Under the pieces are notes generated by a model that ran no database searches, had not been told where the DNA came from, and saw only the letters and a list, made by a program, of their open reading frames with translations. Both the position numbers and the translations under genes were made by a program. Of a stretch of 8,913 nucleotides of DNA, positions 1 to 6,359 are shown in pieces. The stretch spans positions 1-8,913 of the forward strand of contig JAEWFF010000024.1 in assembly GCA_023388965.1 (NCBI GenBank). Reading direction: 5' to 3'. Source of the stretch: Pseudomonadota bacterium. GTDB lineage: Bacteria; Pseudomonadota; Alphaproteobacteria; Rhizobiales; Methylopilaceae. The first letter of the stretch is position 1. Each line of letters begins with the position of its first letter.

Positions 1-102
1 AATCCGACCGCTAACTTATCTAACAGAGAATCTAACTCTTTTTCTTTGACGCGCGCGCAGGCGAAGCGTGGTGCCGGTTCTGCCCGAAGGGGCGAGCCAT
101 GA
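1..102 (+). other. 5' region: three CTAAC repeats, possible end of an upstream reading frame
   Basis: The first 50 bases are clearly more AT-rich than the rest of the operon and look non-coding or regulatory. They hold three copies of CTAAC at 11-15, 20-24 and 32-36; on the - strand these read GTTAG, twice as GTTAGA. One + strand frame is open from the window edge to a TGA at 100-102, and this stop overlaps an ATG at 99. I do not recognise the 33 encoded residues, and they lack the look of a ParA or ribbon-helix-helix C-terminus, which I would expect upstream in this element family. The frame may be open by chance. TTGACG at 46-51 resembles a -35 box, but no -10 box lies at a suitable distance. 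Confidence 0.3.
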
Positions 103-164
103 CGGCCGCGCTCGACGCGCTGCGCCCGCGCAGCCCCCAGCACATCCCCGGAGACGAACAATGA
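99..164 (+). CDS. Possible 21-aa leader ORF before the DUF2840 gene
   Basis: ATG at 99 opens a 21-codon frame (begins MTAALDALRPRSP) whose TGA at 162-164 overlaps the ATG of the DUF2840 gene at 161. Its own start overlaps the stop of the frame before it (TGA 100-102). A stop/start overlap on both sides is the pattern of translational coupling seen along the rest of this operon. The peptide has no recognisable domain, and its ribosome binding site is weak (GGGGCGAG just upstream). It may be a coupling leader, the remnant of a gene, or chance. Confidence 0.2.
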   Translation: MTAALDALRPRSPQHIPGDEQ

Positions 165-679
165 CCCGTCGCGCCCACCGCAGCGCGCACGGCCGTCCGC
201 TGCCGGACGGGCCTGCGCCCTTCACCACATTGGTCGAGCTGACCTTCGAGAAACGCAAGGTCGAGCACTGGATACGCTTCGGCCGCAAGAGCTATGAACA
301 GATCATCGACCGGCGCCGCAGCGTCGTCGGCTTCGCGCCGGGAAGCGTCTTTGCTTTCGTGCGATGGGCGAGCGGCGAGCATGGCACTGTCGTTTCACGC
401 ATCGACATCTTGCGCGCCATCGGCCGGGGCGAGCCATTCCAGACGTTGCCGTTCGTGCGCCCCGGCGGCGAGATCCTGTTGCGCCTCGATAGCTGGCCCA
501 AGGTGCAGCGCGCACTTGTCGCTATCGACGCCGTGGATGCGCTCGGCCTCGATCCGGCCGACGTCTCGCCGGAGCATTGGCGGCACGTCCATAACCGTTT
601 GACCGCCAATCTGGAGCCGCACACCTACACGCCCGAGCGACATGCCGCTTGGCTTCATCGCCGAAGGATCGACCCATGA
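161..679 (+). CDS. DUF2840 family protein of the conjugative transfer operon
   Basis: A 172-aa protein of the DUF2840 family. I recognise the family from its sequence (for example TLVELTFEKRKVEHWIRFGR near the N-terminus, then SVFAFVRWASGEHGTVVSRIDI) and from its usual place before a TraF-like signal peptidase in RlxS/Trb-type elements. Its biochemical role is unknown; there is no signal peptide or membrane segment, so it is probably cytoplasmic. I chose ATG 161 over an in-frame GTG at 68 because GGAGA at 150-154 is a well-spaced ribosome binding site and the extra 31 residues are low-complexity Arg/Pro/Ala. The gene ends in an ATGA overlap with the next start at 676, so the two are probably translated together. 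Confidence 0.85.
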   Translation: MTRRAHRSAHGRPLPDGPAPFTTLVELTFEKRKVEHWIRFGRKSYEQIIDRRRSVVGFAPGSVFAFVRWASGEHGTVVSRIDILRAIGRGEPFQTLPFVRPGGEILLRLDSWPKVQRALVAIDAVDALGLDPADVSPEHWRHVHNRLTANLEPHTYTPERHAAWLHRRRIDP

Positions 680-1221
680 CGCGCCGCCGCATCCTCACGG
701 TGACGGCGCTGGCGGTCATCGGCATCGCCGCTGCCAGCGCGGTCGAGACTCCGACGAAACTCATATGGAACGCCACGGCCAGCGCGCCAGTCGGGTTCTA
801 CACCGTCGAGCCGGCCGACCGGATCGACGTGCCCGAGCTGGTCGCCATCATGCCGCCCGAACCGCTCGCCGGCTTCATGGTCGAGCGCGGCTATATCGCG
901 CGAGGCGTCCCGCTCTTGAAGCGCGTTTTGGGCCTGCCCGGAGAATGGGTTTGCCGCGCCGGCCGCACGATCACGGTGAACGGGATCGAGATGGGCGAGG
1001 CGCTGGAGCGCGACAGCCTCGGCCGCGATCTGCCCATCTGGCAGGGCTGCCGCGTCATCGGCGACGGCCAGCTTTTTCTCATGAATTGGGAAGTCCGCGA
1101 CAGCCTCGACGGCCGTTACTTCGGACCCATCCCCGCAGCTTCCGTCATCGGCCGAGCGGTCCCGCTCTGGACCGATGAGGAAGGCGTCGGCCGCTACGAG
1201 TGGCGCGCGCCGACGCACTGA
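676..1221 (+). CDS. traF: TraF-like S26 family signal peptidase
   Basis: A 181-aa serine peptidase of the S26 family (TraF/LepB type). Residues about 5-23 form an N-terminal hydrophobic segment that would anchor it in the inner membrane with the active site in the periplasm. The nucleophile is Ser36 in the motif NATASAPVGFY (consensus SxPxGxY). The general base is Lys82 in LLKRVLGLPGE. The C-terminal box DSLDGRYFGPI matches the conserved DSRYFGP-type motif, so the enzyme looks intact. In IncP-type systems TraF matures and cyclises the TrbC pilin; the same job is likely here, with trb genes expected beyond the window. ATG 676 overlaps the DUF2840 stop; an upstream in-frame start at 649 would lie inside that gene and is less likely. 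Confidence 0.9.
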   Translation: MTRRRILTVTALAVIGIAAASAVETPTKLIWNATASAPVGFYTVEPADRIDVPELVAIMPPEPLAGFMVERGYIARGVPLLKRVLGLPGEWVCRAGRTITVNGIEMGEALERDSLGRDLPIWQGCRVIGDGQLFLMNWEVRDSLDGRYFGPIPAASVIGRAVPLWTDEEGVGRYEWRAPTH

Positions 1222-1247
1222 AAACCACCCCCCCGAAAATCAACCGC

Positions 1248-1252
1248 AGGAG
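1248..1252 (+). promoter_or_regulatory. Ribosome binding site of the DUF736 gene
   Basis: AGGAG lies 7 bases before ATG 1260. It decides the start of the DUF736 gene against an in-frame GTG at 1200, which would overlap the preceding peptidase gene and add 20 residues not typical of DUF736 proteins. Confidence 0.75.
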
Positions 1253-1259
1253 ATTTCCC

Positions 1260-1595
1260 ATGGCAGAGATAGGCACCTTCACCCGCACCGAAACCGGCTA
1301 TGCGGGAGAGCTTCATTCGTTCGGCCTCCACGAAAAGCTGTTCATCGTCCCGGCCAAGCCGAGCGACGTGAAGAACGCACCCGACTATCGCGTGCGCCTC
1401 AATAGCGAGCACGGCCCGGACGCCGGCCCCGCATGGAAAGACTCCAGCGAAAATGCCGGCGAGTTCGTGTCGATGAGACTGGAGGGGCCGATCTTCCCGT
1501 TCCCGATCCGCGCCAAACTGTTCCAGTCCAACGACGATCATTCGGTCTGGACGCTACGCTGGAAGCACGCCCGGAAGATCGAGGATGAGGAATGA
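1260..1595 (+). CDS. DUF736 family protein
   Basis: A 111-aa protein of the DUF736 family, recognised from the start MAEIGTFTRTETGYAGE and a length near the usual 100-110 residues. It is polar, without a signal peptide or membrane segment. The function is not established. DUF736 genes are regular members of alphaproteobacterial conjugation clusters, commonly between the TraF-like peptidase and the lytic transglycosylase, as here. It sits 38 bases after the peptidase gene with its own strong ribosome binding site. It ends in an ATGA overlap with the transglycosylase gene, which suggests coupled translation. Confidence 0.88.
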   Translation: MAEIGTFTRTETGYAGELHSFGLHEKLFIVPAKPSDVKNAPDYRVRLNSEHGPDAGPAWKDSSENAGEFVSMRLEGPIFPFPIRAKLFQSNDDHSVWTLRWKHARKIEDEE

Positions 1596-2479
1596 AGGAC
1601 GCGCGCGTCCGGCCCGCCATCCGGTCAAAGATCGGCATCTCTTTGTTCGCGGAAAAGCCGTCTCATCCCTTCGTCCCGCTCGGCGACCGGACGGCCGGCG
1701 CGCACAGCGAAGGTCAGGGGCGGCCATCGGCCGGCGCTTGCGCCTTGCCCTTGACCGCAGCGAGCACGCTGGCAGGTTGGCGGCGAAGCGGAGACAGGCC
1801 GGCATGGCATTATGCCGTCCTGATACTGGCTGGGGCGCTTTCCGTCTGCATCGAATCGGGCGTCGCGGTCGCGCAATCCGCGCCGGTCGAGCGCCCGGCC
1901 GCAGCCCATCCCTATGCGGCTCATATCGCCGAAGCGTCGCAGCGGTTCGACATCCCCGAGCATTGGATTGTCGCGGTGCTGCGCGCCGAGAGCGAGGGCG
2001 ACGTGCGAGCGGTTTCGTCGGCCGGCGCGATGGGATTGATGCAGGTCATGCCCGCGACATGGACCGAGTTACGCGGCCGCTATGGTCTCGGCCGCGATCC
2101 CTATGATCCGCGCGACAACATCATGGCGGGCACGGCATACCTGCGCGAGATGTGGGACCGTTACAGCAATGTCGCGGCGATGCTGGCAGCCTACAATGCC
2201 GGTCCCGGCCGCTATGACGAATACCTTGCGACCGGCCGTATTCTGCCCGCCGAGACGCGGGCTTATGTCGCCGCGCTTGCGCCCGTTCTCGGCGGCGCGG
2301 CTGCAACCGAACCGCCGTCATCGACACCGCCGCCGTCGCCTGATTGGCGCGAAGCACCGTTGTTCGTCATGCGCTCCGGCGACGCCCGCGCGACCGTTCC
2401 GGCGCGCAATCCCGCTGCTACGGAGCCGCAGGACGGCAGCATTTTCGTGGCGAGCACGAGCGACGGAAGAACGCCATGA
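1592..2479 (+). CDS. Lytic transglycosylase (SLT domain) of the transfer apparatus
   Basis: A 295-aa soluble-lytic-transglycosylase-type enzyme, counterpart of VirB1/TrbN-class proteins that locally open peptidoglycan for the secretion channel. Residues 1-70 are a variable polar extension. Residues about 72-95 are hydrophobic and followed by VAQSAP, so they act as signal peptide or anchor. The SLT domain covers about 106-225: catalytic Glu133 in LRAESEGDVRA, then SSAGAMGLMQVMP (142-154) and AAYNAGPG (199-206). The tail from about 235 is Pro/Ser/Thr-rich and probably disordered. ATG 1592 overlaps the DUF736 stop, and GAGG at 1581-1584 is a usable ribosome binding site. The long stretch before the signal segment is unusual; a start nearer the hydrophobic segment is possible, but the ATGA overlap favours 1592. 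Confidence 0.9.
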   Translation: MKDARVRPAIRSKIGISLFAEKPSHPFVPLGDRTAGAHSEGQGRPSAGACALPLTAASTLAGWRRSGDRPAWHYAVLILAGALSVCIESGVAVAQSAPVERPAAAHPYAAHIAEASQRFDIPEHWIVAVLRAESEGDVRAVSSAGAMGLMQVMPATWTELRGRYGLGRDPYDPRDNIMAGTAYLREMWDRYSNVAAMLAAYNAGPGRYDEYLATGRILPAETRAYVAALAPVLGGAAATEPPSSTPPPSPDWREAPLFVMRSGDARATVPARNPAATEPQDGSIFVASTSDGRTP

Positions 2480-2796
2480 GGACGGCGTTCCCGCGCTCGG
2501 CGGTGCTCATTCCGGCTTCCAGTCAGGCAGGTTTGCGCCTGGCTGGATTCCCGGTGGGAGAGGCGGAAAAGGCAAAAAAGGCGGAGGGCAAGATTAAAGA
2601 AGACGGCACCATATTGGGCCGCTTCTGGAAATTGTTGTTGTCTGCACACTGGTTAGGTGGCCGGTTCCGGCACCATGGTTTTGAAGGGCCGCGTGCCGCG
2701 ATTTCGCGCAAAGCCTTGGCTTTGCAGGGTTTCGAGCGGCACCATAAGCCCATATCGGCCTGTTCTCGGCGGTTTTCGCTGGAGCCGCGCCCATGA
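2476..2796 (+). CDS. Possible 107-aa protein bridging the transglycosylase and relaxase genes
   Basis: ATG 2476 overlaps the transglycosylase stop (ATGA), and the frame runs to a TGA at 2794-2796 that overlaps the relaxase ATG at 2793. GGAAG at 2465-2469 is a reasonable ribosome binding site. The product is about 106 residues and basic, with an Ala/Lys/Glu-rich stretch near residues 29-40 and an Arg/His-rich second half. I recognise no domain. Overlaps at both ends favour a real gene, but the same DNA carries the direct repeats and hairpins of the candidate oriT. The frame could therefore be a by-product of high GC content. Treat as hypothetical. Confidence 0.35.
   Translation: MRTAFPRSAVLIPASSQAGLRLAGFPVGEAEKAKKAEGKIKEDGTILGRFWKLLLSAHWLGGRFRHHGFEGPRAAISRKALALQGFERHHKPISACSRRFSLEPRP
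2604..2745 (+). repeat. Three direct repeats of CGGCACCAT
   Basis: CGGCACCAT occurs at 2604-2612, 2668-2676 and 2737-2745, so starts are 64 and 69 bases apart. The first and third extend to CGGCACCATA. The first two are each followed within about 14 bases by GGGCCGC. Three perfect 9-mers in 142 bases are unlikely by chance and fit binding sites for a relaxase accessory factor or regulator. Confidence 0.6.
2708..2725. repeat. Perfect 8-bp inverted repeat (hairpin) in the oriT candidate
   Basis: GCAAAGCC at 2708-2715 and GGCTTTGC at 2718-2725 are exact complements separated by TT. The element can form a cruciform or a short hairpin on single-stranded DNA. No T-run follows, so it is not an intrinsic terminator. 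Confidence 0.6.
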
Positions 2797-4847
2797 GCGC
2801 CGACGACGAAAACCGCTTCCGTCCGAAGCCCGGTCGCATCCGATCCGACACGCCGAAGGCTGGGAGACCCAAGAGCTTTTTCACGCAGGTCAGGAAGATC
2901 ACCCGGCAGCATCAGGCGGCAGCCTCCCGCGATCCTTCCATGCCATCATCCGCCCGCCCGTCATCGCCGGGCCGTTCCCGTGCCGTGGTCGCCAGCGGCA
3001 AGGGTGTGAAGCGCGGCCGGGGCGCGAGCTTCGTGCGCGCCCGCAATATCTCCGGCCAATGGCATCATCGCCAGACCGGCAGCCGCCGCGTGATCGTCAA
3101 GCAGCGCAGCGTCCGGGCCGCTTGGAAGGGCGGCCGTGCCCGTGCGCATCTGCGCTATGTCCAGCGCGACGGCACGTCACGCGACGGCGAGCGCGGCCGG
3201 CTCTATTCAGGGAGCGAGGACCGCGCGGATGGCGACGCCTTCCTTGATCGCGGCAAGGACGACCGCCACCAATTCAGGTTCATCGTCTCGCCAGAGGACG
3301 GCGCGGAGCTGTCGGACCTCACGGCCTACGCCCGCGATTTCATGAAACAGGTGGAAGCCGACCTCGGCACGAAACTCGACTGGGTCGCGGTCAATCACTA
3401 CAACACCGGCCATCCCCATGTGCATATCGTCGTCAACGGCCGCGACGATAACGGCGGCGATCTAGTCATCAATGGCGACTACCTTTCCGCCGGCCTGCGC
3501 GAGCGCGCCAGCGAGCTTGCCAGTCTGGAACTCGGCCCCGTCACGGAGATCGAGCAGACCCGCAAGCTGTCCGCCGAAATCGACCAAGATCGCTTCACGC
3601 GGATCGACCGCGCCATGACCGAGGAAGCCGATGCCCGTTTTCTCGACCTGCGCCATGAACCGGCAGAGCCGAGGCGGCAGTTCGAGCGGACGCTGCGCCT
3701 GCGCCGTCTCGGCAAGCTGGAGAAGATGGGGCTGGCGACCGAACACGCGCCTGCCGTTTGGGAGTTGAGCAAGGACATGGCACCGGCCCTGCGCGAGTTA
3801 GGCGAGCGCGGCGACATCATCCGCACCATGCAGAAGGCGCTCGGCCCACAGAGCGGCGAACGCGATCCTATGAGTTTCCAAATCCATGACGGAGCGCCCG
3901 AGACGCCCATCGTCGGTCGCGTCGTGGACAAGCACCTGTCCGACGAGCTGGGTGAGAACCTGACCGTGGTGGTGGACGGCATCGACGGCTGGACGCACCA
4001 CATCGCCGGCATCGCGCCGGAGCGGCTGGAGGACGCTCGCAGCGGCAGCATCATCGAGATCGGCCCGGCCGGGGCGGCGGCCCGGCCGTCCGACCGCACC
4101 ATCACGGCCATCGCCGAGGACGGCATCTATCGGCCGAGCCGCCATCTGGAGCAGGCGAAGTTCGAGGGGCGCGTTCTGGGCGGCGACTATGAGGGATATG
4201 TCGATGCCCATGTGCGCCGGCTGGAGGCGCTACGCCGGGCCGGGATCGTCGAGCGGATCGACGCCGACCAATGGCGCGTCCCCGATGATATGGTCAGCCG
4301 TGCAGCCACCTATGACGCCGGCCGTGACCGGCAGGCCAGCATTCGCGTCCTGTCGCCCGTCAATCTGGAACGGCAGATACGTTCGGACGGCGCGACCTGG
4401 CTGGACCGGCGAATGATCCATGGCGAGACGGCCGACCTTGCCCCGACCGGCTTCGGCCAGCAGGTGCGCGAGGCCATGGGCCAGCGGCGCGAGCATCATA
4501 TCGAACAGGGCGACGCCACCCGAGCGCGGAATGGCCGTATCTTCTACCGGCGCAGCCTTCTCGCCACCTTGCGCGAGCGCGAGGTTGCGCGCGTCGGCGC
4601 GGAAATGGCCGGGAGCAAAGGATTGCCGTTCCGCGCCGCCACGGACGGCGAGAACGTGAGCGGCAAGTTCACCGGGATTGTCCAGCTAACGAGCGGCAAG
4701 TTCGCTGTGGTGGAAAAGAGCCATGAGTTCACGCTTGTCCCGTGGCGGCCGGTCATCGACCGCCATCTTGGCCGCGAGGTCATGGGCGTCGTGCACGGCG
4801 GATCAGTTTCGTGGCAATTGGGGCGGCAAAGGGGGATCGCGCTATGA
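2793..4847 (+). CDS. rlxS: RlxS-type relaxase / mobilization nuclease (DUF3363 C-terminus)
   Basis: A 684-aa relaxase that would nick oriT and carry the transferred strand into the type IV secretion system. Residues 1-115 are basic and low-complexity (many Arg, Ser, Pro). The nuclease domain follows at about 115-260. Tyr122 in AHLRYVQRDG is the best candidate for the catalytic tyrosine. The metal-binding histidines are clear in NHYNTGHPHVHIVVNGRDD, with His207, His209 and His211 in alternation. The C-terminal half (about 370-680, from FQIHDGAPETPIVGRVVDKH onward) matches the DUF3363 region of RlxS proteins. Length is typical of the family. ATG 2793 has GGAG at 2781-2784. The protein ends 20 bases before the convergent GT51 gene, so the insert begins almost at the relaxase stop codon. 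Confidence 0.92.
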   Translation: MSADDENRFRPKPGRIRSDTPKAGRPKSFFTQVRKITRQHQAAASRDPSMPSSARPSSPGRSRAVVASGKGVKRGRGASFVRARNISGQWHHRQTGSRRVIVKQRSVRAAWKGGRARAHLRYVQRDGTSRDGERGRLYSGSEDRADGDAFLDRGKDDRHQFRFIVSPEDGAELSDLTAYARDFMKQVEADLGTKLDWVAVNHYNTGHPHVHIVVNGRDDNGGDLVINGDYLSAGLRERASELASLELGPVTEIEQTRKLSAEIDQDRFTRIDRAMTEEADARFLDLRHEPAEPRRQFERTLRLRRLGKLEKMGLATEHAPAVWELSKDMAPALRELGERGDIIRTMQKALGPQSGERDPMSFQIHDGAPETPIVGRVVDKHLSDELGENLTVVVDGIDGWTHHIAGIAPERLEDARSGSIIEIGPAGAAARPSDRTITAIAEDGIYRPSRHLEQAKFEGRVLGGDYEGYVDAHVRRLEALRRAGIVERIDADQWRVPDDMVSRAATYDAGRDRQASIRVLSPVNLERQIRSDGATWLDRRMIHGETADLAPTGFGQQVREAMGQRREHHIEQGDATRARNGRIFYRRSLLATLREREVARVGAEMAGSKGLPFRAATDGENVSGKFTGIVQLTSGKFAVVEKSHEFTLVPWRPVIDRHLGREVMGVVHGGSVSWQLGRQRGIAL

Positions 4848-4867
4848 ATGCAAAGCACGTCCGAAAA

Positions 4868-6010
4868 TCAGCGTGAAACTGAATAGACCAGAGGCTCGGC
4901 CTGAGCGAAGCGGGCAGCCGTCATTGTGATAAGGCCGTCGCTTGCCATTCTGGTGAGAACCCAGTTCCTACGCGCCAAGGCCCTCTCGATGTTGTCTGGT
5001 TCGTCGATCCGATAGAAGTTCGGTGCTTTGGGCAATGCCGCGAGATAGGCCGCCTCCGCGACTGCCAGGTCGGCTGGCCTTTTATGGAAGTAGAACTGAG
5101 ACGCCGCGTCAAGGCCCCATGCGTCGCCACCAAAATAGATGACGTTCAGGTAAAGTTCGAGAATGCGCTCCTTATTTAGCGACTGCTCAAGACGATGGGC
5201 GAGAATCAGCTCCCTTATCTTCCGCCGCAGTGTCGGTCCATCTTCTGAAAGGAGAACATTCTTGGCCAGTTGTTGAGTGATGGTCGAAGCGCCAGATATT
5301 TGGCGGCCACTTGCATCGTCAGGCAACGCGAACAAGGAGGCTCGAACAATTGCATAGGGATCATAACCGCCGTGCGTATAGTAGTTCTGATCCTCTGCTG
5401 CCAGAAATGCCATAATCACATGAGGCGGAATGTCGGCAAGCGGCACGAAAGAGTAGTTCTCCCGCCCAGCTTCGACAATGGATAGGCCATCCAAACCTGA
5501 GCCTGAATAAGCGACAAGAGAGGTCGCGTCCGGCAGGCTTTTGCCGTAGTGCCAGAACACCCCTCCAATACTCCCCATCGTCGCGACGACTACGGCAAGG
5601 GCAATACCACCCACCCGCAAGGCCGCACGCTTTACGCGGCTGCCTATTTGATAAGGTGCCGCGAGCAGGCTCGGCGGCAGAGACCAAGCCGACGCGATTT
5701 TCTCGATCATATCCTTGGACAAAAGTCGGCGGCGGTTCAGGACTTCGGATGCGCGCGACCGCGAGCCGAGCAATTTCGCAAGGTCGGCCTGGCTTCGTCC
5801 TTGTGCCTGCATTGCAAAACCAAGCAAATCGACAGGATCGGGCGCGGGAAGACGATGATGCTTCCTTTCGTAGTCCTGCACCAGCACGGTTAGAATCTCC
5901 AGTCGATCCGAGACCGAGGAATCAGCCGAGCTATCCAGCAGGCGCTCAATTTCCTCTAGGACAGCATGGAGATCGTCGTGGGTGCGGATTGGCCGGATGA
6001 CAGAGTTCAT
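4868..6010 (-). CDS. HigA-type antitoxin domain fused to a membrane-anchored GT51 peptidoglycan glycosyltransferase
   Basis: A 380-aa two-domain protein. Residues 1-120 read as a whole HigA antitoxin (Xre-type helix-turn-helix): the N-terminal helices IRPIRTHDDLHAVLEEIERL, then PDPVDLLGFAMQAQGRSQAD and LLGSRSRASEVLNRRR. Basic residues (SRVKR) precede one membrane helix at about 131-155, which puts the HTH in the cytoplasm and the rest in the periplasm. Residues 160-375 are a GT51 lipid II polymerase with its motifs present: AAEDQNYYTHGGYDP (catalytic Glu206), GASTITQQLAKN (240-251), RKIRE (second Glu, 267), KERILELYLNVIYFGG (280-295) and AEAAYLAALPKAPN. There is no transpeptidase domain, so it resembles MtgA. 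GGAG lies 8 bases before the ATG, inside the end of the HigB-like gene. The individual domains are clear; the combination is unusual to me and its role unknown. Confidence 0.88.
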   Translation of the reverse strand: MNSVIRPIRTHDDLHAVLEEIERLLDSSADSSVSDRLEILTVLVQDYERKHHRLPAPDPVDLLGFAMQAQGRSQADLAKLLGSRSRASEVLNRRRLLSKDMIEKIASAWSLPPSLLAAPYQIGSRVKRAALRVGGIALAVVVATMGSIGGVFWHYGKSLPDATSLVAYSGSGLDGLSIVEAGRENYSFVPLADIPPHVIMAFLAAEDQNYYTHGGYDPYAIVRASLFALPDDASGRQISGASTITQQLAKNVLLSEDGPTLRRKIRELILAHRLEQSLNKERILELYLNVIYFGGDAWGLDAASQFYFHKRPADLAVAEAAYLAALPKAPNFYRIDEPDNIERALARRNWVLTRMASDGLITMTAARFAQAEPLVYSVSR

Positions 6011-6014
6011 CGTT

Positions 6015-6299
6015 TCACTCCAATGGACCGCTTTGCTCGCGAACCCCGGCCGCGATCACCTGCGCGATTTCCAGTTTGTCGTTGGTCTTGAGCACGACAT
6101 AGCAATCCGCTTCGGCGATATGGAGCGTGACGGTGTGATCGGTGCGTTCAGCGATGATCGCGGGCAATCGCGCCAATAGAGTGGCCAGGTCGCGCACCTC
6201 ATCTGCCTCGATCAGCGCCGCCAGAGACGTAAGCGCCGGAAGGGCATTGGGACGTTGCGCGCCAAACTCCATCAACGCGGCTAGACCGATCAGTTTCAT
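6015..6299 (-). CDS. Small HigB-like (RelE superfamily) protein, probable partner of the HigA-GT51 fusion
   Basis: A 94-aa protein directly upstream of the HigA-GT51 gene, 4 bases apart, in the toxin-then-antitoxin order of higBA operons. The start MKLIGLAALMEFGAQRPNAL resembles HigB toxins (hydrophobic strand, then a helix with the ..F...hPdA pattern). VTLHIAEADCYVVL followed by LEIAQVIAAG has the paired-strand pattern of the HigB core. Several expected residues are missing: no Trp in the middle helix, no GNxYR motif (EADCYVV in its place), and no C-terminal HAEYD-like motif. It may be an inactive or strongly diverged toxin. ATG 6299 was chosen because the longer frame (to 6371) would translate the operator palindromes. 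The ribosome binding site is weak. The family call rests on pattern and context. Confidence 0.6.
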   Translation of the reverse strand: MKLIGLAALMEFGAQRPNALPALTSLAALIEADEVRDLATLLARLPAIIAERTDHTVTLHIAEADCYVVLKTNDKLEIAQVIAAGVREQSGPLE

Positions 6300-6306
6300 A
6301 AATTCG

Positions 6307-6332
6307 CCATGTTCCCACTGTTGGGAACATGG
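6307..6332. promoter_or_regulatory. Operator palindrome 1 before the HigB-like gene
   Basis: A perfect inverted repeat: arm CCATGTTCCCA at 6307-6317 and its exact complement at 6322-6332, separated by 4 bases. It ends 7 bases before the HigB-like start codon. Antitoxins of the HigA class repress their own operons through such palindromes, so this is the likely binding site for the HTH domain of the fusion protein. Confidence 0.7.
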
Positions 6333-6338
6333 TAGAGT

Positions 6339-6356
6339 GCTCCCACGGTTGGGAAC
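6339..6356. promoter_or_regulatory. Operator palindrome 2, imperfect copy
   Basis: GCTCCCA at 6339-6345 and TGGGAAC at 6350-6356 with a 4-base spacer form a near-perfect copy of palindrome 1 (same TCCCA/TGGGA core and spacer length, one mismatch in the arms). The two centres are 28 bases apart, which allows cooperative binding of two dimers. It overlaps the transcription start predicted for the - strand promoter. Confidence 0.65.
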
Positions 6357-6359
6357 CGA

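Larger units (their letters stand above)
2600..2750. other. Candidate origin of transfer (oriT) upstream of the relaxase
   Basis: About 150 bases directly before the relaxase gene hold structure not explained by coding. There are three exact copies of CGGCACCAT (2604-2612, 2668-2676, 2737-2745). A hairpin at 2656-2674 pairs GGTG(G)CCGG with CCGGCACC, with one bulged G. A second hairpin at 2708-2725 pairs GCAAAGCC with GGCTTTGC around TT. The left part (about 2590-2660) is less GC-rich than its surroundings. Relaxase genes often lie next to their oriT, and repeats plus hairpins beside a nick site are the usual layout. I could not identify the nick site, so the call rests on position and structure only. 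Confidence 0.45.

Noticed and set aside
32..382. 116-aa - strand frame over the DUF2840 gene
   Set aside because: Antisense to a well-supported gene, composition typical of a high-GC shadow frame, no domain.
655..1218. 187-aa - strand frame opposite the TraF-like peptidase
   Set aside because: Mirror frame of a gene with complete catalytic motifs; no ribosome binding site or domain of its own.
1585..2106. 173-aa + strand frame overlapping the lytic transglycosylase
   Set aside because: Arg/Gly/Ala-rich frame shifted relative to the SLT gene; shadow.
2657..3247. 196-aa + strand frame overlapping the relaxase N-terminus
   Set aside because: The relaxase frame has the recognisable motifs and a start with a ribosome binding site; this one is Arg/Pro-rich noise.
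3479..4126. 215-aa - strand frame inside the relaxase
   Set aside because: Antisense shadow without domain signals.
4848..4867. Bidirectional terminator between the convergent relaxase and GT51 genes
   Set aside because: The 20-base gap has no inverted repeat or T-run.
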